A program made the position numbers and the translations under genes. From Streptomyces sp. NBC_01471 (GTDB taxonomy: Bacteria > Actinomycetota > Actinomycetes > Streptomycetales > Streptomycetaceae), in the NCBI RefSeq assembly GCF_041438865.1, contig NZ_CP109450.1, positions 5,024,501 to 5,088,500 on the forward strand: DNA of 64,000 nucleotides, in the 5' to 3' direction. Below, in pieces: positions 15,695 through 23,103 of the stretch (position 1 is its first letter; each line of letters starts with the position of its first letter). Below the pieces are notes generated by a model. That model was not told the DNA's origin, did no database searches, and was given only the letters and a program-made list of their open reading frames with translations.

Positions 15695-17041
15695 TCAGAC
15701 CAGTGCCGCGCCCGGCAGTTCCACCTTCGCGCCCAGCTCGATCAGCTTGTCGAGGAAGTTCTCGTAGCCGCGGTTGATCAGGTCGATCCCGTGCACCCGG
15801 GACGTGCCCTGGGCCGCCAGCGCCGCGATCAGATACGAGAAGCCGCCGCGCAGGTCGGGGATGACCAGGTCGGCGCCCTGCAGCTTGGTGGGGCCGCTGA
15901 CGACCGCCGAGTGCAGGAAGTTGCGCTGGCCGAAGCGGCAGTCCGAACCGCCCAGGCACTCGCGGTACAGCTGGATGTGCGCGCCCATCTGGTTCAGCGC
16001 GGACGTGAAGCCGAGCCGTGACTCGTACACCGTCTCGTGGACGATGGAGAGCCCGCTCGCCTGCGTCAGCGCCACCACCAGCGGCTGCTGCCAGTCGGTC
16101 TGGAAGCCGGGGTGGACGTCCGTCTCCAGGGCGATGGCGTTGAGCGGGCCGCCCGGGTGCCAGAAGCGGATGCCCTCGTCGTCGATCTCGAAGGCACCGC
16201 CGACCCGGCGGAAGGTGTTGAGGAAGGTCATCATCGAGCGCTGCTGCGCGCCGCGCACATAGATGTTGCCTTCGGTCGCCAGCGCGGCCGACGCCCAGGA
16301 CGCGGCCTCCAGACGGTCCGGCAGCGCCCGGTGGTTGTAGCCGCCGAGCTGGTCGACACCGGTGATCCGGATGGTCCGGTCGGTGTCCATCGAGATGATC
16401 GCGCCCATCTTCTGCAGTACGCAGATGAGGTCCTCGATCTCCGGCTCCACGGCGGCGTTCGACAGCTCGGTGACGCCCTCGGCGAGCACGGCCGTCAGCA
16501 GCACCTGCTCGGTCGAACCGACCGACGGGTAGGGCAGCCGGATCTTGCAGCCGCGCAGCCGCTGCGGGGCCTCCAGGTACTGGCCGTCCGCCCGCTTCTC
16601 GATCGTCGCGCCGAACTGGCGCAGCACCTCGAAGTGGAAGTCGATCGGCCGGCCGCCGATGTCGCAGCCGCCGAGACCGGGGATGAACGCGTGACCCAGA
16701 CGGTGCAGCAGCGGGCCGCAGAAGAGGATCGGGATGCGCGACGAGCCCGCGTGGGCGTCGATGTCCGCCACGTTGGCGCTCTCGACGTGCGACGGGTCGA
16801 GGATCAGCTCACCCGGTTCCTCACCGGGGCGGACGGTCACACCGTGCAGCTGGAGCAGCCCGCGCACGACCCGTACGTCCCGGATGTCGGGCACATTGCG
16901 CAGTCTGCTCGGACCGCTGCCGAGGAGGGCGGCGACCATCGCCTTGGGCACGAGGTTCTTCGCGCCGCGAACGCGGATCTCGCCCTCGAGCGGGTTGCCG
17001 CCGTGGACGAGCAGGACATCGTCGGTGCCAGTGCCGGTCAT
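15695..17041 (-). CDS. murA: UDP-N-acetylglucosamine 1-carboxyvinyltransferase
   Basis: The product has 448 residues. It transfers enolpyruvate from PEP to UDP-GlcNAc, the first committed step of peptidoglycan synthesis, in the cytoplasm. I start it at MTGTGTDDVLLVHGG (17041). The upstream in-frame extension is proline-rich and not conserved-looking. Visible landmarks are RGAKNLVPKAMVAALL near the N-terminus and the active-site loop GLGGCDIGGRPIDFH with Cys126, the residue that gives fosfomycin sensitivity. The tail is YENFLDKLIELGAKVELPGAALV. The family is usually about 420-450 residues. The gene is convergent with the ABC importer and divergent from yqgE. Confidence 0.93.
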   Translation of the reverse strand: MTGTGTDDVLLVHGGNPLEGEIRVRGAKNLVPKAMVAALLGSGPSRLRNVPDIRDVRVVRGLLQLHGVTVRPGEEPGELILDPSHVESANVADIDAHAGSSRIPILFCGPLLHRLGHAFIPGLGGCDIGGRPIDFHFEVLRQFGATIEKRADGQYLEAPQRLRGCKIRLPYPSVGSTEQVLLTAVLAEGVTELSNAAVEPEIEDLICVLQKMGAIISMDTDRTIRITGVDQLGGYNHRALPDRLEAASWASAALATEGNIYVRGAQQRSMMTFLNTFRRVGGAFEIDDEGIRFWHPGGPLNAIALETDVHPGFQTDWQQPLVVALTQASGLSIVHETVYESRLGFTSALNQMGAHIQLYRECLGGSDCRFGQRNFLHSAVVSGPTKLQGADLVIPDLRGGFSYLIAALAAQGTSRVHGIDLINRGYENFLDKLIELGAKVELPGAALV

Positions 17042-17312
17042 GAATCTCGCGTTCCGGTGGAGGGAGGGTGGACAGAGGGGCAGTCTCAAAGGGTAAGGGG
17101 CGAACACCCCCCTTCCATAAGGCAAAGGGGGACTGTCGTGCGTCATGACTTCGCTACAACACGCTCCGTACGGGATCGGTCACGGCCCGCCGCCGCTCCC
17201 GGGCCCGCCGCCGCTGCCCGCAGGACCGTGCTCCTCCCGCGCTGAGCTGCGCCGGGTGCGCGCTCCCGGCCCGGCGCCCCACGGAACGCGGATGTGCGGG
17301 ATCATGTGTGCC

Positions 17313-17969
17313 ATGACGGAGGTGTCCTCGCTCACAGGGCGGCTGCTCGTGGCCACTCCCGCCCTGGCGGACCCGAATTTCGACCGTGCCGTGGTGCTCG
17401 TCCTCGACCATGACGGGGAGGGCTCGCTCGGAGTGGTCCTGAACCGCCCGACCCCGGTCGGCGTCGGTGACATCCTGGCGGGCTGGGAGCAGCTCACCGG
17501 GGAGCCCGGGGTCGTGTTCCAGGGCGGCCCGGTCTCGCTTGACTCGGCGCTGGGCATCGCGGTGATCCCCGGCGGCGGCAAGGCGTCCGAGCCGGCCGGC
17601 ATCGACGAGCCCACCCCCCGGCGCCGGCCGTGGGGCGACGCGGCCACGGGGCTGCGGCGCCGCGCGGACCGGAACGACCCCATCGGCTGGCGGCGGGTGT
17701 ACGGCGCGATCGGCCTGGTCGACCTGGAGACCCCGCCCGAACTGCTCGCGGCGGCGCTCGGCTCGCTGCGCATCTTCGCCGGTTACGCGGGCTGGGGCCC
17801 GGGACAGCTGGCCGCGGAGGTGGCGGCGGGGGCCTGGTACGTGGTGGATTCGGAGCCCGGCGACGTGTCGTCGCCCGCCCCGGAGAGGCTGTGGCGGTCG
17901 GTGCTGAGGCGCCAGCGGAGCGGTCTGGCGATGATCGCCACCTATCCGGACGACCCTTCGCTGAACTGA
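17313..17969 (+). CDS. YqgE/AlgH family protein
   Basis: The product has 218 residues. It begins MTEVSSLTGRLLVATPALADPNFDRAVVLVLDHDGEG, the hallmark of the YqgE/AlgH (UPF0301) family. The family GWGPGQLAAEV motif lies near the C-terminus. A charged insertion (DEPTPRRRPWGDAATGLRRRADRND) sits in the middle. The biochemical role of the family is unknown. No strong ribosome site precedes the chosen ATG. An ATG at 17145 would add 56 Pro/Arg-rich residues that do not look conserved. Confidence 0.85.
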   Translation: MTEVSSLTGRLLVATPALADPNFDRAVVLVLDHDGEGSLGVVLNRPTPVGVGDILAGWEQLTGEPGVVFQGGPVSLDSALGIAVIPGGGKASEPAGIDEPTPRRRPWGDAATGLRRRADRNDPIGWRRVYGAIGLVDLETPPELLAAALGSLRIFAGYAGWGPGQLAAEVAAGAWYVVDSEPGDVSSPAPERLWRSVLRRQRSGLAMIATYPDDPSLN

Positions 17970-17999
17970 AGGCGGAATGAGTCAGTACCCTTGGCCCTC

Positions 18000-18293
18000 A
18001 TGAGCACTCTTGAGCCCGAGCGCGGGGCAGGTACGGGGACCCTCGTAGAGCCGACGCCGCAGGTGTCGAACGGCGACGGCGACCACGAGCGCTTCGCCCA
18101 CTATGTCCAGAAGGACAAGATCATGGCGAGCGCGCTGGAAGGCACGCCGGTCGTCGCACTCTGCGGCAAGGTCTGGGTGCCGGGCCGCGACCCGAAGAAG
18201 TATCCGGTCTGTCCCATGTGCAAGGAGATCTACGAGTCCATGGGCGCCGGAGGCGACAAGGACAAGGGCGGCAAGGACGGCGGCAAGAAGTAG
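18000..18293 (+). CDS. DUF3039 small zinc-binding-like protein
   Basis: The product has 97 residues. It is a conserved actinobacterial protein: FAHYVQKDKIMASALEGTPVVALCGKVWVPGRDPKKYPVCPMCKEIYE. The C...CPxC arrangement suggests a small zinc ribbon. It ends in a Gly/Lys-rich tail. It starts 30 bp after yqgE and is probably cotranscribed. The function is unknown. Confidence 0.85.
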   Translation: MSTLEPERGAGTGTLVEPTPQVSNGDGDHERFAHYVQKDKIMASALEGTPVVALCGKVWVPGRDPKKYPVCPMCKEIYESMGAGGDKDKGGKDGGKK

Positions 18294-18475
18294 CCCCCGC
18301 TCCTGCCCCACCCCGCTCCCGCCTCGCTCCTTCGTACGCGTGCGGCGCGGCTGCGGCCTCCTCCGGGAGGCGGGCCGTGACCGCCGTACGGCTGTGCCGA
18401 CCGGCCTGAGAACCTGACCGGCTGACCGGCGAATTGGTCTATGCCACTTGCCGGTGGGTCCGGCAGGATGGGCGC

Positions 18476-20191
18476 ATGGATCTGATTCCCGCGCCCCTCG
18501 GCGCACAGGACACGGAGAACGGCGGCGCGTTCACGCTGGACGCCGCCACGGTCATCGACGCCGGACCCGGTACCGAGGGGGTCGCCCGGTGGCTGCGGCA
18601 GGTGCTCGGTGACGCGACCGGTCTGCCCCTGGGCGCCGGCGCGGATTCCGGTTCTGATTCCGGTTCCTGTTCTGGTTCTGGTTCTGGTTCCGGAGAGTGC
18701 TCCACGGCCGGGACCGTCCGGCTGCGGATCGACCCCGGTACGCCCGGTGACCGGGGCGGCGACAGCTCCGAGGGCTACACGCTGTCCGTCGACAGCGGCG
18801 GAGTCCGTCTGCGCGGCGGCAGCGCGGCCGGCCTCTTCTGGGGTGCGCAGACGCTCCGTCAGCTGCTCGGCCCCGACGCCTTCCGGCGGGCGCCGCTGCG
18901 CCCCGGCGCCGCGTGGCGGATCCCCGCCTGCGCCATCGAGGACAGCCCCCGGTTCGCCTGGCGCGGCATGATGCTCGACGTGGCACGGCACTTCATGCCC
19001 AAGGAGGGAGTCCTGCGCTACCTCGACCTCCTCGCCGCCCACAAGCTCAACGTCTTCCACTTCCACCTCACCGACGACCAGGGCTGGCGCATCGAGATCA
19101 AGCGCTATCCGCGGCTGACCGAGGTCGGCGCCTGGCGCGCCCGTACCAAGTGGGGCCACCGCGCGTCACCGCTCTGGGACGAGAAGCCGCACGGTGGTTA
19201 CTACACCCAGGACGACATCCGCGAGATCGTCGCGTACGCCGCAGAGCGGCACATCACCGTCGTTCCCGAGATCGACATCCCGGGCCACTCGCAGGCCGCC
19301 ATCGCCGCCTATCCCGAGCTCGGCAACACCGATGTCATCGACACGGCCGCCCTCACCGTCTGGGACACCTGGGGCGTCAACCCCAATGTGCTCGCCCCGA
19401 CGGAGAGTTCGCTGCGCTTCTACGAAGGCGTGCTGGAGGAGGTCCTCGCCCTCTTCCCCTCGACCTTCATCCACCTGGGCGGCGACGAGTGCCCGAAGGA
19501 CCAGTGGAAGGAGTCCGCGGCCGCGCAGGCGAACATCGAAGGACTGGGGCTGGGCAACGAGGACGAACTCCAGTCCTGGTTCATCCTGCACTTCGACCGC
19601 TGGCTCGCCGAGCGTGGCCGGCGTCTGATCGGCTGGGACGAAATCCTGGAGGGCGGTCTCGCACCGGGTGCAGCCGTCTCGTCCTGGCGCGGTTACGCGG
19701 CCGGGATCGCCGCGGCCGAGGCAGGGCACGACGTCGTCATGTGCCCCGAGCAGCAGGTGTACCTGGACCACCGGCAGGACGGCGGCGAGGACGAGCCGAT
19801 GCCCATCGGTTACGTCCGCACCCTGGAGGACGTCTACCGCTTCGAGCCCGTGCCGCCGCAGCTGGGTCCCGAGGCCGCGGCTCATGTCCTCGGCACCCAG
19901 GCCAACGTCTGGACCGAGGTGATGGAGAACCAGAGCCGGGTGGACTACCAGGTGTTCCCGAGGCTCGCGGCCTTCGCGGAGGTCGCCTGGTCGGCGCTGC
20001 CGGAACCGGCCGCCCGGGACTTCGCGGACTTCGGCCGGCGGATGGCCGCGCACTACGCCCGACTTGACGCGCTCGGTGTCCAGTACCGTCCGCCCGGCGG
20101 CCCGTTGCCCTCGCAGCAGCGGCCCGCACCCGAGGGCATGGCCGCCGCGGCTCTCGGACGCCCGATCGAGGGGGCGCCCCCAAACGTGTGA
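18476..20191 (+). CDS. Beta-N-acetylhexosaminidase (GH20)
   Basis: The product has 571 residues. It hydrolyses terminal beta-GlcNAc/GalNAc, for example from chito-oligosaccharides or cell-wall fragments. The N-terminal GH20b-like domain precedes a TIM barrel starting near RFAWRGMMLDVARHFMPKE. The catalytic pair is D337-E338 in HLGGDECPKDQW, in which the Asp holds the substrate acetamide and the Glu is the acid. No signal peptide is visible, so the enzyme looks cytoplasmic. An unusual Gly/Ser-rich stretch at about residues 56-76 (SGSDSGSCSGSGSGSG) interrupts the N-terminal domain. It is encoded by short GGTTCT/GATTCC repeats whose codon use is unlike the rest of the gene. Confidence 0.9.
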   Translation: MDLIPAPLGAQDTENGGAFTLDAATVIDAGPGTEGVARWLRQVLGDATGLPLGAGADSGSDSGSCSGSGSGSGECSTAGTVRLRIDPGTPGDRGGDSSEGYTLSVDSGGVRLRGGSAAGLFWGAQTLRQLLGPDAFRRAPLRPGAAWRIPACAIEDSPRFAWRGMMLDVARHFMPKEGVLRYLDLLAAHKLNVFHFHLTDDQGWRIEIKRYPRLTEVGAWRARTKWGHRASPLWDEKPHGGYYTQDDIREIVAYAAERHITVVPEIDIPGHSQAAIAAYPELGNTDVIDTAALTVWDTWGVNPNVLAPTESSLRFYEGVLEEVLALFPSTFIHLGGDECPKDQWKESAAAQANIEGLGLGNEDELQSWFILHFDRWLAERGRRLIGWDEILEGGLAPGAAVSSWRGYAAGIAAAEAGHDVVMCPEQQVYLDHRQDGGEDEPMPIGYVRTLEDVYRFEPVPPQLGPEAAAHVLGTQANVWTEVMENQSRVDYQVFPRLAAFAEVAWSALPEPAARDFADFGRRMAAHYARLDALGVQYRPPGGPLPSQQRPAPEGMAAAALGRPIEGAPPNV

Positions 20192-20479
20192 GCGTGCGGG
20201 CAAGGTGTGTACCAAGTCCCGGGCGCTCCGGAACCATGAACCGCCGGGCCGAACAACTCAGGCAACGGGTGCAGAAGAGCGGTAATCGGCACTTCGCGGC
20301 AATCCCGCGTGAATGCGGACGTTCAGTCTGGGAAGGGATGGATCTGCCCTTCGCGGACCCTCCCGTCGGGCAGTCCGGAAGATGTGCCAGAGTTGCCACG
20401 TCCGGGCTCCGAGCACGTACCGTACGGCGCAACAGGCGGGACAGCCGGGACACCGGGACACCGGGAAGGGGCAGCTGGG

Positions 20480-21376
20480 TTGACCACGCACGCACCGCAG
20501 GCGGCGCAGTCCGTGACGCTGCCGACGTCGCTCGACGAGGCTGTGGCGGCACTGACGGCGATGCCTGCCGCCGTCCCCGTCGCGGGCGGCACCGATCTGA
20601 TGGCGGCCGTGAACTCGGGGCTGTTGCGGCCCACGGGACTCGTCGGACTCGGCAGGATCAGCGAGATCCGCGGCTGGCACTACCAGGACGGCCACGCGCT
20701 GCTGGGCGCGGGCCTCACACACGCCCGGATGGGACGGCCCGACTTCGCCGCGCTCATCCCCGCGCTGGCCGCCGCCGCACGCGCCGCGGGCCCGCCGCAG
20801 ATCCGTAACGCGGGCACGCTCGGCGGCAACATCGTCACCTCCGCACCGACCGGCGACGCACTGCCCGTGCTGGCCGCGCTGGAGGCCACCCTGGTCGTCG
20901 CGGGTCCGGGCGGCTCCCGCCGCGAGACCCCGGTGTCGCATCTGCTCGCGGGCCGGGACATGCTCCAGCCCGCCGAACTCGTCGGATTCGTACGGGTACC
21001 GCTGCTGCACGCGCCCCAGGTCTTCCTCAAGGCCACCGGGCGCACCGGCCCCGGCCGTGCCACGGCGTCGGTCGCGGTGGTCCTCGACCCGGCCAGGCGC
21101 GGTGTGCGCTGCGCGGTCGGAGCCGTCGCCCCGATGCCGCTGCGGCCGATGGAGGCCGAGCAGTGGATCGCCTCACTCATCGACTGGGACGGAGAACGCG
21201 GGCTGGCGCAGGAGGCGCTCACCGCCTTCGGCGAGTACGTCGCCGCCGCCTGCATCCCCGACGCGGCTCCGCCCCCCGACGGGGGAGAGGCGCAGCCGCT
21301 GCCCCCGGCCGTACTGCACTTGCGGCGGACCGTCGCCGCACTGGCCCGGCGAGCACTGGGGAGGGCACTCTCGTGA
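20480..21376 (+). CDS. Xanthine dehydrogenase-family FAD-binding subunit
   Basis: The product has 298 residues. I place the start at the TTG at 20480, which follows GGGAAGGGG. The FAD-binding PCMH domain shows PVAGGTDLMAAVNSG and then RNAGTLGGNIVTSAPTGDALPVLAALEA, as in XdhB/CoxM subunits. The subunit would pass electrons from the Fe-S protein to NAD or another acceptor. It is the first gene of a three-gene overlapping operon. The 288 bp upstream contain no convincing gene, only short GGGACACCG repeats near 20441-20467. Confidence 0.88.
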   Translation: MTTHAPQAAQSVTLPTSLDEAVAALTAMPAAVPVAGGTDLMAAVNSGLLRPTGLVGLGRISEIRGWHYQDGHALLGAGLTHARMGRPDFAALIPALAAAARAAGPPQIRNAGTLGGNIVTSAPTGDALPVLAALEATLVVAGPGGSRRETPVSHLLAGRDMLQPAELVGFVRVPLLHAPQVFLKATGRTGPGRATASVAVVLDPARRGVRCAVGAVAPMPLRPMEAEQWIASLIDWDGERGLAQEALTAFGEYVAAACIPDAAPPPDGGEAQPLPPAVLHLRRTVAALARRALGRALS

Positions 21377-23103
21377 CCACCAACGACGACCACGGCGGCT
21401 GGCAGCCGGTCCCGCAGGGCGGCGAGTACGACGCCGAGGCCACCGCGTTCGTACAGCTCCCGGAGGGCATGGACCCGTCCGGCGCACCGCTGGCGGCGCC
21501 CGGCCACGGGTACGTACCGCCGATGATCCTGCCGCTGACGCCCGCGGCGGGCACGGATCCGGCCGGCACCGGGCAGTGGTCGGTGCCGCAGATGCCGCAG
21601 GCACCGGGGCAGGGGCAGCAGGGGGGCCCGGCTCATCAGCCCTATCAGACGCACCAGCCCTACCAGCCCGACCATTCTCACCAGCCCGACCACTCACACC
21701 AGCCTGACCACTCCCTCCAGTTCGATCAGTCCCACCAGGAGCCTGTGACGCCGTACTGGCCGGAGCCCGCACAGGCTCCGCACGCCGGTCCGGGGTACCC
21801 GCAGGAGCCGACGGCCACGGGCCACTGGACGTTCGGCGACGCGCAGGACTCGCACGTCCCCCAACAGCCGCACCAGCAGCAGCATGAGCAACAGCCGCAC
21901 CAGCAGCACGGCGGGGACCTCACCGGCCAGTGGACGATCCCGGTCGCCGAGGGGGATGTCCCCGAGGAGTCCGGTGAGTACGCCGCCTCCTCGCTTTCGC
22001 GCCCGGCCACGCTGCCCGGTGGCGCGCCCGCGCCGTGGGCCGTACCGGCGGAGGAGCCCGAGCCGCACCACGCGACTCCGGCCGACGGCACTCCCGTACC
22101 GCGGGACGAGCACGGGACGGACCCGGAGCCGACCGCCGGGGACGGACACGGAACGACGGCCGGGGAGCGGGACGTTCCGGGTGCCGGTCACGACTCCGGG
22201 CACGACCCCGCCCGACACGGCAGTGAGCACGACGCGCACGACGGGCACGATCCGCGGGACGCGCACGAGGACGGTGTCCCGCATCCGGCACCGGACCGGC
22301 ACGACGTCCCGGCCCCCCGTGCGGCCGAGTTCGACGCGGCGCCCGGGGCAGGCCAGGAGACCGCGCCTCCCGCAGCCGGTCCCGACGGCGTCCACTCCGA
22401 CGCCGTGAACCCTGACGCCGTGAACCCCGACGCCGTGCATGCCGACGCCGGCGCGGCGGACGCGGCTCCGGCGCCGGATGCGCTCGCCGAGCCGGACGCG
22501 GCCCCCGTGACGGCCTGGAGCGAGCACACGCCCGCCTCGTACGTCCTGCGCGTGAACGGCACCGACCGGCCGGTCACCGACGCCTGGATCGGCGAGTCGC
22601 TGCTCTACGTCCTGCGGGAGCGCCTCGGGCTCGCGGGCGCCAAGGACGGCTGCTCGCAGGGGGAGTGCGGCGCCTGCAACGTCCAGGTGGACGGCCGCCT
22701 CGTCGCCTCCTGCCTGGTCCCCGCGGCCACCACCGCGGGCTCCGAGGTCCGTACGGTCGAGGGCCTCGCCGTCAACGGCGAACCCTCCGACGTGCAGCGG
22801 GCACTCTCCGAGTGCGGAGCCGTCCAGTGCGGTTTCTGCATTCCCGGCATGGCCATGACGGTCCATGACCTCCTGGAGGGCAACCACGCCCCCACCGAAC
22901 TCGAAACCAGACAGGCCCTGTGCGGCAACCTCTGCCGCTGCTCCGGCTACCGGGGTGTGCTGGACGCGGTGGGCGAGGTGGTCGCCGGGCGCGCCGCGGC
23001 GGGCGCCGCGTCCGAAGAGGCCCGTATCCCGCACCAGGCAGCACCCGGATCCGGCGGCATGCAGCCGGACAACCCGCAGCAGCACGACGGAGGCATGGCG
23101 TGA
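21373..23103 (+). CDS. 2Fe-2S subunit of xanthine dehydrogenase family with ~385-residue disordered N-terminus
   Basis: The product has 576 residues. The GTG start overlaps the FAD-subunit stop (GTGA). Residues about 388-545 form the usual two-cluster Fe-S subunit. The plant-type cluster cysteines include C427, C432 and C435 (CSQGECGAC) and a fourth in SCLVP. The second cluster has C486/C489 (CGFC) and NLCRC. Family members are normally about 150-200 residues. Here the first about 385 residues are low-complexity, rich in His, Gln, Pro, Asp and Gly, with HQPDHSHQPDHS runs and DAVNPDAVNPDAV repeats. Three TG(Q/H)W(T/S) motifs recur at W69, W152 and W187. The start is secure from the overlap and unbroken frame. 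Confidence 0.85.
   Translation: MTTNDDHGGWQPVPQGGEYDAEATAFVQLPEGMDPSGAPLAAPGHGYVPPMILPLTPAAGTDPAGTGQWSVPQMPQAPGQGQQGGPAHQPYQTHQPYQPDHSHQPDHSHQPDHSLQFDQSHQEPVTPYWPEPAQAPHAGPGYPQEPTATGHWTFGDAQDSHVPQQPHQQQHEQQPHQQHGGDLTGQWTIPVAEGDVPEESGEYAASSLSRPATLPGGAPAPWAVPAEEPEPHHATPADGTPVPRDEHGTDPEPTAGDGHGTTAGERDVPGAGHDSGHDPARHGSEHDAHDGHDPRDAHEDGVPHPAPDRHDVPAPRAAEFDAAPGAGQETAPPAAGPDGVHSDAVNPDAVNPDAVHADAGAADAAPAPDALAEPDAAPVTAWSEHTPASYVLRVNGTDRPVTDAWIGESLLYVLRERLGLAGAKDGCSQGECGACNVQVDGRLVASCLVPAATTAGSEVRTVEGLAVNGEPSDVQRALSECGAVQCGFCIPGMAMTVHDLLEGNHAPTELETRQALCGNLCRCSGYRGVLDAVGEVVAGRAAAGAASEEARIPHQAAPGSGGMQPDNPQQHDGGMA

Noticed and set aside
20188..20808. 206-residue frame before the xanthine dehydrogenase FAD gene
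   Set aside because: It runs antisense-like into the FAD gene in the wrong frame, Arg-rich, no domain. The TTG at 20480 has the better context.
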